Shown here one piece after another: positions 20,806 through 29,145 of a stretch of 64,000 nt of DNA (position 1 is its first letter; each line of letters starts with the position of its first letter). The notes beneath the pieces are model-generated. The model saw only the letters and a program-made list of their open reading frames with translations. It was not told the origin of the DNA and ran no database searches. The stretch is from contig NZ_JAPEMV010000005.1 of the NCBI RefSeq assembly GCF_026342355.1, positions 186,001 through 250,000 of the forward strand. Direction: 5' to 3'. The DNA comes from Streptomyces sp. NBC_00249. GTDB taxonomy: Bacteria > Actinomycetota > Actinomycetes > Streptomycetales > Streptomycetaceae. The position numbers were made by a program, and so were the translations under genes.

Positions 20806-22215
20806 CTAGGGGTGGTCGACCAGGGGGAGGAGTTCGACGGTGGGGTGGGGGCGGGTGTGTTCGCGTTGTTCGAGGCCGAAGGTGGTGAAGGCGGTGCGGT
20901 GGGGCTGGGGGTAGGGCTCCTTGTCGGTGAGGGTGTTGAGGATGGCGGCGCTGCGCCAGGCGGCGAGGCCGAGGTCGGGGGCGCCGACGCCGTGGGTGTG
21001 GCGTTCGCCGTTCTGGACGAAGACGGTTCCGGTGACGGAGGGGTCGAGGACCATCCGGTAGCGGTCGTCGATGCGGGGGCGGCCGGAGGAGTCCTTGCGC
21101 AGGTAGGGGTCGAGGCCGGCGAGGAGGCTCGTGAGGGGGCGTTCCCGGTAGCCGGTGGCGAGGACGACGGCGTCGGTGGTGAGGCGGGAGCGGGTGCCCT
21201 GCTGGGTGTGTTCGAGGTGGAGTTCGACCTTGGTGGTGGCGACGCGGCCGGCGGTGCGGACGGTGACTCCGGGGGTGAGGACGGCGTCGGGCCAGCCTCC
21301 GTGGAGGGTGCGGCGGTAGAGCTCCTCGTGGATGGCGGCGATGGTGGCGGTGTCGATGCCCTTGTGGAGCTGCCATTGGGCGGGGAGGAGCTGGTCGCGG
21401 ACGGGTTCGGGGAGGGAGTGGAAGTAGCGGGTGTAGTCGGGGGTGAAGTGTTCGAGGCCGAGTTTCGAGTACTCCATGGGGGCGAAGGAGGGGGTGCGGG
21501 CGAGCCAGGTGAGGCCTTCGCGGCCGTGGGGGCGGGCGCGCAGGAGGTCGAGGAAGACCTCGGCGCCCGACTGGCCGGATCCGATGACGGTGACGTGGTC
21601 GGCGCCGAGGATCCGCTGGCGGTTGTCGAGGTAGTCGGCGGAGTGGATGACGGGGACGGTGGGGGCGTCGGCGAGGGGGCGTAGGGGTTCGGGGACGTAG
21701 GGGGCGGTGCCGATGCCGAGGGCGAGGTGGCGGGTGTAGGTGCGGCCGAGGGCTTCGGCTTCTCCGTCGGTGTCGAGCTGGGTGTAGTCGACTTCGAAGA
21801 GGTCGCGTTCGGGGTTCCAGCGGACGGCGTCGACCTGGTGGCCGAAGTGGAGGCCGGGGAGGCGGCCGGAGACCCAGCGGCAGTAGGCGTCGTACTCGGC
21901 GCGCTGGATGTGGAACTGCTGGGCGAAGTAGAAGGGGAAGAGGCGTTCCCTGTGCTTGAGGTAGCTGAGGAAGCTCCATGGGCTGGAGGGGTCGGCGAGG
22001 GTGACGAGGTCGGCGAGGAAGGGGACTTGGAGGGTGGCTCCGTCGATGAGGAGTCCTGGGTGCCAGCGGAAGTCTCTGCGCTGGTCGTAGAAGGCGGTGG
22101 CGAGGGGTCCGACGCCTTGTTGGGGGAGGCCGTGGGCGAGGGCGGCGAGGGAGAGGTTGAAGGGGCCGATGCCGATTCCGACGAGGTCGTGGGGTGCATC
22201 GAGGTGGGCGGTCAT
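20806..22215 (-). CDS. DesB-like lysine/ornithine N-monooxygenase
   Basis: A 469-residue flavoprotein of the IucD/SidA/DesB family, which N-hydroxylates the side-chain amine of lysine, ornithine or a diamine for hydroxamate siderophores. FAD motif GIGIGPFNLSLAAL at the N-terminus, QVPFLADLVTLADP and FHIQRAEYDAYCRWV of the substrate side, NADPH motif VIGSGQSGAEVFLDLL (middle), and the ATGY motif (VVLATGYRERPL) are present. ATG 22215 overlaps the stop of the upstream decarboxylase by four bases. With a decarboxylase partner the likely substrate is a diamine such as cadaverine, but this is inference. Confidence 0.88.
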   Translation of the reverse strand: MTAHLDAPHDLVGIGIGPFNLSLAALAHGLPQQGVGPLATAFYDQRRDFRWHPGLLIDGATLQVPFLADLVTLADPSSPWSFLSYLKHRERLFPFYFAQQFHIQRAEYDAYCRWVSGRLPGLHFGHQVDAVRWNPERDLFEVDYTQLDTDGEAEALGRTYTRHLALGIGTAPYVPEPLRPLADAPTVPVIHSADYLDNRQRILGADHVTVIGSGQSGAEVFLDLLRARPHGREGLTWLARTPSFAPMEYSKLGLEHFTPDYTRYFHSLPEPVRDQLLPAQWQLHKGIDTATIAAIHEELYRRTLHGGWPDAVLTPGVTVRTAGRVATTKVELHLEHTQQGTRSRLTTDAVVLATGYRERPLTSLLAGLDPYLRKDSSGRPRIDDRYRMVLDPSVTGTVFVQNGERHTHGVGAPDLGLAAWRSAAILNTLTDKEPYPQPHRTAFTTFGLEQREHTRPHPTVELLPLVDHP

Positions 22216-23612
22216 CGGTGGGTCCTGCCTTCCAGGAGGGTGACGAGGGCGTCCAGGTCCCGCGCCGTGGTGTGGGGGTTGAGCAGGGTGGCTTTGAGCC
22301 AGAGGCGGCCGTCGGCGGTGGCGCGGCCGAGTACGGCGGTGCCGTCCTGGAGGAGGGTGCGGCGCAGGTCGGCGAGGTGGGCGTCGTCCGTGGGGGTGGG
22401 GCGGAAGAGGACCGTGGTGAGGGTGGGGTGTGCGTGGAGTTCGAAGCGGGGGTGGGCGTCGAGGAGTCCGGCGAGGTGGTGGGCGGCGGCGCAGGTGCGG
22501 TCGAGGAGGTCGGCGAGGCCGTCGCGGCCGAGTGAGCGCAGGGTGGCGGCGATCTTGAAGGCGTCGGGGCGGCGGGTGGTGCGCAGGGAGCGGCCGAGGA
22601 GGTCGGGCAGGCCGGCTTCGGTGTCGTCGGTGGGGTTGAGGTAGTCGGCCTGGTGGGCGAGGGGGGCCAGGAGGGTGGTGTCGGGGACGACGAGGAGGCC
22701 TGCGGCTACGGGCTGCCAGCCGAGTTTGTGCAGGTCGACGGTGACGGAGTGGGCGCGGGAGAGGCCGCTCAGCTTGTCGCGGTGTCGGGGGCTGAGGGCG
22801 AGGGTGCCTCCGTAGGCGGCGTCGATGTGGAGGTCGGTGTGGTGGGCGGCGCAGAGGTCTGCGAGGGGGTGGAGGGGGTCGATGAGTCCGGCGTCGGTGG
22901 TGCCGGCGGTGGCGGTGACGAGGACGGGGCCGGGGGTGGTGGCGAGGGCCTCGGCGAGGGTGGCGGGGTCGAGGGTGCCGGAGGGGGTGGGGAGGGCGAC
23001 GGCGGGGGGCAGGCCGAGGAGCCAGGCGGCGCGGGGGACGGAGTGGTGGGCGTTGGCTCCGTGCAGGACGGTGAGGTGGGGGCCGTGGCGTTCGCGGGCG
23101 AGGAGCAGGGCGAGTTGGTTGGCTTCGGTGCCGCCGGTGGTGAGGAGGGCGTCGGGGTGGGGGGTGTCGTAGAACTCGGCGGCGAGGGTGCGGGTGAGTT
23201 CGGCTTCTAGGGCGGAGGCGGCGGGGGCCTGGTCCCAGGAGTCGAGGGACGGGTTGAGGGCGCTGACGGCGAGGTCGGCGGCGGCCGCGACGGCGAGCGG
23301 CGGGCAGTGCAGGTGGGCGGCGCACAGGGGGTGGGCGGGGTCTGCGGCGCCGGCGGTGAGGGTGTGGACGAGGGTGCGGAGGGCTTCGTGGTCGCCGGTT
23401 CCGTGGGCGGGGAACACCTCGCCGAGGGCGGCCCGGACGCGGGCGGTGACGGTGTCGGGGCCGCCGGCGGGGAGGGGTCCGCCGCGTTCGGCTGCGCCGG
23501 TGGCGAGGGCGGTGAGGACGGTGTCGAGGAGGGGCCGCAGCGCGTCGGGCCCGCCGGGGCCGCCGGCGAGGGGGGCTGTGGGGTGTGCGGGTGGCGGCGC
23601 CGGTTCGGGCAT
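22212..23612 (-). CDS. DesA-like PLP-dependent decarboxylase
   Basis: A 466-residue group II PLP decarboxylase related to lysine, diaminobutyrate and tyrosine decarboxylases. ATG 23612 is chosen for the GGAGG five bases upstream, although the frame extends to 23723. It shows FYDTPHPDALLTTGGTEANQLALLLAR, VLVTATAGTTDAGLIDPL, HIDAAYGGTLALS and the PLP-binding Lys in SVTVDLHKLGWQP. It forms a coupled two-gene operon with the hydroxylase, like desA-desB of desferrioxamine synthesis. DesC (acyltransferase) and DesD (NIS synthetase) are absent. No consensus iron box (TTAGGTTAGG-type) was seen upstream. Confidence 0.85.
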   Translation of the reverse strand: MPEPAPPPAHPTAPLAGGPGGPDALRPLLDTVLTALATGAAERGGPLPAGGPDTVTARVRAALGEVFPAHGTGDHEALRTLVHTLTAGAADPAHPLCAAHLHCPPLAVAAAADLAVSALNPSLDSWDQAPAASALEAELTRTLAAEFYDTPHPDALLTTGGTEANQLALLLARERHGPHLTVLHGANAHHSVPRAAWLLGLPPAVALPTPSGTLDPATLAEALATTPGPVLVTATAGTTDAGLIDPLHPLADLCAAHHTDLHIDAAYGGTLALSPRHRDKLSGLSRAHSVTVDLHKLGWQPVAAGLLVVPDTTLLAPLAHQADYLNPTDDTEAGLPDLLGRSLRTTRRPDAFKIAATLRSLGRDGLADLLDRTCAAAHHLAGLLDAHPRFELHAHPTLTTVLFRPTPTDDAHLADLRRTLLQDGTAVLGRATADGRLWLKATLLNPHTTARDLDALVTLLEGRTHR

Positions 23613-24988
23613 GGGGGCCTCCGGGGTCGGGCGGGGTGAGGACCCCTTCGCGGGGGTGGCTGCGCGGGGTGGGCTCCGCGGGGCGGGGTGTGCCGGGGCG
23701 GGCGGGACACCCGGGTGGTACAACGATCAGACCCGTTTGGGGTAACCGCCGGGGTTTGTCCGGGGTCGAATTCCGGCCGCGGCCGTAGCCGTTGCCGTTG
23801 CCGTCGCCCGGCGGGGGTTGGGTCGGCGGGGCGGCTGGCGCCGGGCGGGAGTGCCGTTGGGCGGCGGGTGCTTCGGCGCGCCCGCGGGGCGGCGGACCGG
23901 TCGTGGGCGGCCGCCCTGTGCGCGCGGCGCCCGGCCAGCCGGATCTGGAGGGGCATGCCTGAATTCCCCGCGCTGGGATACGAGTCGTGACGGGACTGCG
24001 CTGCCCAGCGTCGGGGGGGCGGGCAGGCAGCTGCGGCGCGGGCCTCGGGTGCGGGGCGTTGGGCGCGGACGCCGGGCGCGGGGTGCGGACGCCGGGCACG
24101 GGCGCGGGATGCGGACGCCGGCGCTAGGTGCGGGCGCCGGGTGCGGCGTGCGGGTGCGGGGTGCGGGTGCGGGGTGCGGGTGCCGGGCACGGGCGCGGGA
24201 TGCGGGCACGGAACCGGGGCCGGGTGCGGGCACCGAGCCTAGGCGCTAGGTGCGGGCACCGAGCACGGGCGCCGACGCCGAGCCCAGGCGCTAGGTGCGG
24301 ACGCCGGGTGTGGGTGCGAGGTGCGGGCGCGGCGCTGGACCGGGCGCGGGTGCGGCGGGGCGCTGATGGCGGGGACTGGTGCGGGGGCGGGTGCCGGGCG
24401 CAGGTGTGGGCATGGGGGCGGATGGCGGGTACGGAAGCGGGGCCGGGGTTGGGCCCTGCGGGCGGCTTCCCCCGCCCTGCCCCTTCCCGAAACCGGGGGC
24501 TCCGCCCCCGGGCCCCGCGTTCGTCTGCGGCGCCGCTGCCGGGGGCCTGCCCCCGGACCCCCGCGCCTCAAACGCCGGCGAGGCTGAAGGGGGGCCGGGG
24601 GTGGGCGGGCTCCGGCGGGGCTGAGGGGGCAGGGGTGGGGGTGGGGGCTGGTCCGGGGGGCGTCGGGCAGCTGCGTGGTGCCGCTGCTGCCCGACGGGGC
24701 GGATCCGCCCGTCTTCGGCCGGGCCCGGGGCGTCCGGTGCCGTGACCCGCAGAGCCGAAGGGCACGCGGGCGCGGTGCCCCACAGGGCCGATGCGCACAC
24801 GGGGGCCGTGGTCCCCAGGGCCGACGGGCACCCGGGGGCCGTGACCCCCAGAGCCGACAGGCACCCGGGGCCGTGGCCGCAGGGACAGCGGGCGCGCGGG
24901 GGCCGTGGGCCTCAGGAACGGCGGGCGCCCCGGGGCCGTGGGCCGCAGGGGCGGCGGGCGTGCGGGGGCCCGTCGGGGGCGGTGTGGG
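23613..24988. repeat. Gene-free G-rich repeat region
   Basis: About 1.4 kb without a believable gene. Roughly 24010-24430 is a degenerate minisatellite built from short G/C words (variants of GGTGCGGACGCCGGG); GGCGCTAGGTGCGG recurs near 24119, 24241 and 24289. Roughly 24740-24970 is a second array with a ~35-40-bp period around GGGGGCCGTGGCCCCAGGGCCGACGGGCAC. Open frames here are low-complexity artefacts. The decarboxylase promoter must lie near 23650-23750 (GTGGTACAACGATCAGACC). Confidence 0.7.
24488..24590. repeat. Streptomyces-type interspersed hairpin repeat, copy 1
   Basis: Contains GGGGGCTCCGCCCCCG and, at 24551-24587, CCCCGGACCC followed by CGCGCCTCAAACGCCGGCGA and GGCTG. The same words recur at 30402-30448. 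GCCTC and GAGGC pair around the AAACGCCGGC loop, so the unit can fold. Confidence 0.75.
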
Positions 24989-27508
24989 TCAGGGGCGGGG
25001 CGGGGGTGTGGCGGTGCGGACGTGGAGGACTCGGGTCAGGTCGTCGAGCTGGTCGACGAGCTTGCGGCGGAGCAGCGGGATGAGGTCGGGGTCTTCCAGG
25101 CAGGCGCGGCCGGCCTGGAGGTTGGCCTCGTCGGCGGCGTGGACGGGGAAGGCCCAGCGGCCGGCGGCCTCGGCGATGGCGGGGCCGCGGCGGGCTCCGA
25201 GGGCGACGGCGTCGGGGTAGAAGCGGGGCACGTAGTCCCGTACGAGTTCGTTCTGTTCGGGCTGCCAGAAGCCCTGGGCGGTGGCGCTGAAGAGGTAGTT
25301 GGACAGGGTGTCGTCGTGGAAGAGGCGCTGCCAGGCGGCGGCCTTCGCCTCGGCGGTGGGGAGGGCGGCGCTGCAGCGGGCGGCGCCTTCCTGGCCGGTG
25401 GCGCTGGGGTCGGCGGCGAGGGCGGTGTCGATGTCGGACTGGGTGGCGGCACCGAGTACGCAGAGACGGGCGAGGATGCGCCAGCGCAGCTCGGGGTCGA
25501 GTTCGGGGCCGCCGGGGACGGTGCCGTCGGCGAGCCAGGCGGCGATGGTGTCGGGCTGGGTGGCGCTGGAGATGAGGGAGCGTACGGCGGCGAGCCGCAG
25601 TCCCGGTTCGCTGCCGTCCTCGGTGCGGCGCAGGAGGACGCGGGCGATGGAGGTGAGGGTGGTGAGGGCTTCGGTGCGGTGGGCCGGGGTGAGGTAGCGG
25701 TCGGCGACCTGGGTGCGGGCGAAGGTGAGGACGCCCTGGACGACGGCGAGGTCGGCTTCGGAGGGGAGGTGGGCCTCGGCGGTGGCGAGGTAGGTGGCGG
25801 GGGCGAGTTCGCCGTCGCGGACCATGTCGCGCAGGGAGCCCCAGACGACGGCCCGGGTGAGGGGGTCGGGGATGCGGGAGAGGGTGCGCAGGGCGGTGGT
25901 GAGGGAGGTGTCGTCGAGGCGGATCTTGGCGTAGCCGAGGTCTCCGTCGTTGAGGACGAGGAGGTCGGGGCGGCGGCCGCTGACGGAGAGGATCTCCTCG
26001 GAGGGGACGTCGAGGTCGAGGAGTTCGGCGCGTTCCAGGAGGCCGTCGGGGGCGAGTTCGTAGGCGCCCGCGGTGATGCGGTGGGGGCGGCTGCCGTGGC
26101 GGTCGACGGTGAGGGTCCAGCCGCCGGCGCTCTCCTCGATGCGGGGGGTGAGGGTGTCGATGCCGGTGGTGCGCAGCCAGTTCTCGGCCCAGGTGTGGAC
26201 GTCGCGGTCGGTGTGGGCGGCGAGGGAGTCCACGAAGTCGGCGAGGGTGGCGTTGGCGAACTTGTGGCGGGCGAAGTGGGTGTTGATGCCGGCGAGGAAG
26301 TCCTTCTCGCCGAGCCAGGCGACGAGCTGGCGCAGGGCGGAGGCGCCCTTGGCGTAGGAGATGCCGTCGAAGTTGAGGAGGGCGGAGGCGGTGTCGGGGA
26401 CGTCGTCGGGGCCGGGGGCGACGGGGTGGGTGGAGGGCCGCTGGTCGGCGTCGTAGCCCCAGGGCTTGCGTTCCATGCCGAATTCGGTCCAGGTGCCGGT
26501 GAAGCGGGTGGCTTCGGCGAGGGTCTGGTAGCCCATGTACTCGGCGAAGGACTCGTTGAGCCAGATGTCGTCGAACCAGGCGAGGGTGACGAGGTCGCCG
26601 AACCACATGTGGGCCATCTCGTGGGCGATGACCATGCCGCGGCGCTGGCGTTCGGTGTCGGTGACGGCGGAGCGGAAGACGAACTCGTCGCGGAAGGTGA
26701 CGAGGCCGGGGTTCTCCATGGCGCCGGCGTTGAACTCGGGGACGAAGGCCTGGTCGTAGGAGTCGAAGGGGTAGGGCTCGGAGAACTTCTCGTGGTAGCG
26801 GTCGTAGCAGGCGGTGGTGATGTGGAGGATCTCGTCGGCGTCGGCGTCGAGGTGGGGGGCGAGGGACTTGCGGCAGTGGATGCCGAAGGGCAGTCCGGCG
26901 TGTTCGGTGGTGACGCTGTGCCAGGGGCCGGCGGCGACGGCGGCGAGGTAGGTGGAGATGACGGGGGTGGCGGCGGAGGTCCAGACGCCGGCCCCGTCGC
27001 GCTCGCGGTCGCCGGTGCGGGTGGTGATGCCGTTGGCGAGGACGGTCCAGTGGGCGGGGGCGGTGACGGTGAACTCGAAGACGGCCTTCAGGTCGGGCTG
27101 GTCGAAGGCGGGGAAGACGCGCTGGACGTCGTCCATGAACATCTGGGAGTAGACGTACGTCTCGCCGTCCGCGGGGTCGGTGAAGCGGTGGAGGCCTTCG
27201 CCGGTGCGGGAGTAGCGCATGGTGGCGTCGACGCGCAGCTCGTGGGGGCCTTCGGTGAGGCCGGTGAGCGGGAGGCGGTTGCCGGTGAGCGCGGCGGGGT
27301 CGAGGGGGTGGCCGTCGAGCGTGACGGAGCGCAGTTCGACGGGCTTCAGTTCCACGAAGGTGTCACCGGCGGCGCGGGCGCTGAAACGGATGACGGTGGC
27401 GGAGGTGAAGGTCTCGTCGCCGGTGGTGAGGTCGAGGGTGACGCCGTAGTGGTGGACGTCGAGGAGCTGGGCTCGGGTCTGCGCTTCGTTGCGCGTCAGT
27501 GCGGACAT
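24989..27508 (-). CDS. pepN: Aminopeptidase N (M1 family)
   Basis: An 839-residue zinc aminopeptidase that removes N-terminal residues from peptides in the cytoplasm. Exopeptidase motif GAMEN (~262-266) and the zinc site HEMAH (His296, Glu297, His300) with the distant ligand Glu in WLNESFAEYMG are intact. The C-terminal ERAP1-like helical domain fills residues ~500-830. Start: ATG 27508 (MSALTRNEAQTRAQLLDV); ATG 27517 three codons earlier is also possible. Length matches Streptomyces PepN (~850). The stop borders the G-rich repeat region. Confidence 0.95.
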   Translation of the reverse strand: MSALTRNEAQTRAQLLDVHHYGVTLDLTTGDETFTSATVIRFSARAAGDTFVELKPVELRSVTLDGHPLDPAALTGNRLPLTGLTEGPHELRVDATMRYSRTGEGLHRFTDPADGETYVYSQMFMDDVQRVFPAFDQPDLKAVFEFTVTAPAHWTVLANGITTRTGDRERDGAGVWTSAATPVISTYLAAVAAGPWHSVTTEHAGLPFGIHCRKSLAPHLDADADEILHITTACYDRYHEKFSEPYPFDSYDQAFVPEFNAGAMENPGLVTFRDEFVFRSAVTDTERQRRGMVIAHEMAHMWFGDLVTLAWFDDIWLNESFAEYMGYQTLAEATRFTGTWTEFGMERKPWGYDADQRPSTHPVAPGPDDVPDTASALLNFDGISYAKGASALRQLVAWLGEKDFLAGINTHFARHKFANATLADFVDSLAAHTDRDVHTWAENWLRTTGIDTLTPRIEESAGGWTLTVDRHGSRPHRITAGAYELAPDGLLERAELLDLDVPSEEILSVSGRRPDLLVLNDGDLGYAKIRLDDTSLTTALRTLSRIPDPLTRAVVWGSLRDMVRDGELAPATYLATAEAHLPSEADLAVVQGVLTFARTQVADRYLTPAHRTEALTTLTSIARVLLRRTEDGSEPGLRLAAVRSLISSATQPDTIAAWLADGTVPGGPELDPELRWRILARLCVLGAATQSDIDTALAADPSATGQEGAARCSAALPTAEAKAAAWQRLFHDDTLSNYLFSATAQGFWQPEQNELVRDYVPRFYPDAVALGARRGPAIAEAAGRWAFPVHAADEANLQAGRACLEDPDLIPLLRRKLVDQLDDLTRVLHVRTATPPPRP

Positions 27509-27607
27509 GGGGCCCATGCTGCCTGACGGCCGGGCGGCGGCGCAGGGGTGATGCGGTGGGGCGGGGCGGGTGGCGGGGCGCGGCGCGCCCGCGCCCCGGC
27601 CGGGTGG

Positions 27608-27931
27608 CTACTGGTCTTCGCCTGCGGCGATGGTCTCGTGGTGGCGGATGACCTCGGCGATGATGAAGTTGAGGAGCTTCTCGGCGAAGGCCGGGTCGAG
27701 TTTGGCGTTCTCGGCGAGCTGGCGCAGCCGGGCGATCTGGCTGGCCTCGCGGCCCGGGTCGGCCGGGGGGAGCTGGTGCTTGGCCTTGAGGTGGCCGACC
27801 TGCTGGGTGCATTTGAAGCGCTCGGCGAGCATGTGGACCACGGCCGCGTCGATGTTGTCGATGCTGTCGCGCAGGCGGGACAGTTCGGCGGTGACGTTCT
27901 CGTCGATCTCGTCGATGTCGCTGGTGTTCAT
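27608..27931 (-). CDS. Chorismate mutase, AroQ class
   Basis: A 107-residue all-helical chorismate mutase converting chorismate to prephenate for Phe/Tyr synthesis. It reads LSRLRDSIDNIDAAVVHMLAERFKCTQQVGHLKA, then PGREASQIARLRQLAE and the C-terminal helix FAEKLLNFIIAEVIRHHE. These include the Arg, Lys and Glu/Gln residues expected at the AroQ active site. No signal peptide. Upstream of pepN with ~100 bp between, so probably its own unit. It diverges from the membrane/regulator pair. Confidence 0.9.
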   Translation of the reverse strand: MNTSDIDEIDENVTAELSRLRDSIDNIDAAVVHMLAERFKCTQQVGHLKAKHQLPPADPGREASQIARLRQLAENAKLDPAFAEKLLNFIIAEVIRHHETIAAGEDQ

Positions 27932-28020
27932 GGTTCCCGAGAATACGTGGCGGGCGCGGGTGGTTCCCCGGTCGGCCGGTCCGTGAGACGGATGTCCCGG
28001 CCCGGTCGCCGGGGCCTTTT

Positions 28021-28058
28021 ACTTGCCAAGTTGGAAAGTAGGCGTCAGAGTGGCAAGT
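28021..28058. promoter_or_regulatory. Palindromic operator upstream of membrane protein/regulator pair
   Basis: ACTTGCCAAGTTGGAAAGT (28021-28039) is a near-perfect palindrome (8 of 9 arm positions pair). A half-site TGGCAAGT follows at 28051-28058, complementary to the left arm. It lies 37-74 bp upstream of the operon's first start and is a probable site for the winged-helix regulator encoded in it. Confidence 0.65.
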
Positions 28059-28094
28059 GACGAGGTGTCCGGGGGACGAAGGGGGAACGGGGTC

Positions 28095-28514
28095 ATGAGC
28101 GATTCGGCGGAAGCGGCGGGCGTACTGGGCCGGGCGGCCGCGCTGGAGCGGGCCGCGCGGGCGGGGAGCGGCTGGTACGGGCGCTACCTGGGGGTCTTCG
28201 CCGTGGGGCAGCTGGTGCTGGTGCCGATGGCACTGCTGTGGCACGGGCCGGCGGCCGCGGCGGTCTTCGCGGTGGTCAACACGGCGATGGTGACCGGGCT
28301 GAGCGTGTACGCGGCGCGGCAGCGGGTGATACGGCGCGGCTTCGGTCTGCGGCACGGGCTGGTGATCGGGGTGTGGGCGGTGGCCTTCGCGGCCGCGGTC
28401 GTGCTCGGCAGCACGGTGTTCACCGATCATGTGGGCTTCGCGGCGGTGGCGGCGCTGGTGTGCGCGCTGCCGGCCGCGCTCGGCGCCCGGTCCGAGCTGC
28501 GGGGCGCCCCGTGA
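28095..28514 (+). CDS. Small membrane protein, unknown function
   Basis: A 139-residue protein from ATG 28095 (GGGGGAACGGGG upstream). Four hydrophobic segments are visible: YLGVFAVGQLVLVPMALLW, AAAAVFAVVNTAMVTGLSVY, LVIGVWAVAFAAAVVLGS and VGFAAVAALVCALPAALGA. No enzymatic motif. Its stop overlaps the GTG of the downstream regulator, so the two are coupled. Such membrane-protein/wHTH pairs are common in Streptomyces, where the regulator is thought to control the pair. Confidence 0.78.
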   Translation: MSDSAEAAGVLGRAAALERAARAGSGWYGRYLGVFAVGQLVLVPMALLWHGPAAAAVFAVVNTAMVTGLSVYAARQRVIRRGFGLRHGLVIGVWAVAFAAAVVLGSTVFTDHVGFAAVAALVCALPAALGARSELRGAP

Positions 28515-28840
28515 CGGACGAGGGGCCGCAGGCCGCGGAACCGGGCAGGCGGCACCCCCGGCACGATCTGGCGCCGCTGCTGAGCGCTCCGGTGCGGCTG
28601 TCGGTGGTGGCGGCGCTGGTTCCGCTGGACAAGGCGGAGTTCGGTTTCGTACGGGACCTGGTGGAGGTCAGCGACTCGGTGCTGTCCAAGCAGGTCGCCG
28701 CGCTGGAGGAGGCGGGCTGGGTGTCCGTCCACAAGGGCCGGGTCGGCCGCCGGCCGCGCACCTGGCTCTCCCTGACCGCCGAGGGGCGGGACGTCTACGC
28801 ACGACACCTGGCCGCGCTGCGGGCCATCGCGCTGGGGTGA
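28511..28840 (+). CDS. Winged-helix transcriptional regulator
   Basis: A 109-residue protein that is little more than one winged-helix domain (HTH_34/MarR-like). LSAPVRLSVVAALVPLDKAEFGFVRDLVEVSDSVLSKQVAALEEAGWV supplies the HTH, and VHKGRVGRRPRTWLSLTAEGR the wing. GTG 28511 overlaps the upstream stop (GTGA). It probably binds the palindrome at 28021-28058 and represses its own operon. Confidence 0.88.
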   Translation: MTDEGPQAAEPGRRHPRHDLAPLLSAPVRLSVVAALVPLDKAEFGFVRDLVEVSDSVLSKQVAALEEAGWVSVHKGRVGRRPRTWLSLTAEGRDVYARHLAALRAIALG

Positions 28841-28996
28841 GGGGGCGCGGGGGCGCGGGCCGCGCGGTGACCGGAAGGGGGTGCCGGGGCGGGTGCGGCG
28901 CGGTACCGGCGGTATCGGGCGGCGTTGGGCGGGCCTGGCCGTGTCCAGGCAGGGCGGGACGGGGTCGGTGGGTGGGCCGGGGGCGGGGACGGGGAC

Positions 28997-29110
28997 GGGG
29001 TGGGGGGTCGCCCGGGGCGGGCATGATTTATGGCGCCTGATCCGGGCTGGGTTGTGCTGGGTACCGCGCGCCAACAAATCACGTTTTAGCCCCGGACGAC
29101 CCCCCACCCC
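28997..29110. repeat. Long nested inverted repeat with AT-richer core
   Basis: Outer arms at 28997-29017 and 29090-29110 pair at 20 of 21 positions. Inside, GATTT/AAATC (29025-29029, 29076-29080) and TGGCGC/GCGCCA (29031-29036, 29068-29073) continue the stem with small bulges. The 72-nt interior is much less GC-rich than its surroundings. It lies between convergent genes in an otherwise empty 305-bp gap. Structured RNA, complex terminator or small inverted-repeat element are all possible. Confidence 0.6.
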
Positions 29111-29145
29111 GCCCCCGGCCCGGGTGCGTTCGGAGGCCGGGCGGG

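Noticed and set aside
23613-23780. Iron box upstream of the DesA-like gene
   Set aside because: No TTAGGTTAGGCTNACCTAA-like sequence was found by eye in the promoter region.
24010-24430. Possible CRISPR array
   Set aside because: Repeats are degenerate and contiguous with no unique spacers, and no cas genes are in the window.
24128-24745. Several Gly/Arg/Pro-rich frames in the G-rich repeat region
   Set aside because: Composed of repeat words, present in multiple frames at once, with no start signals or recognisable domains.
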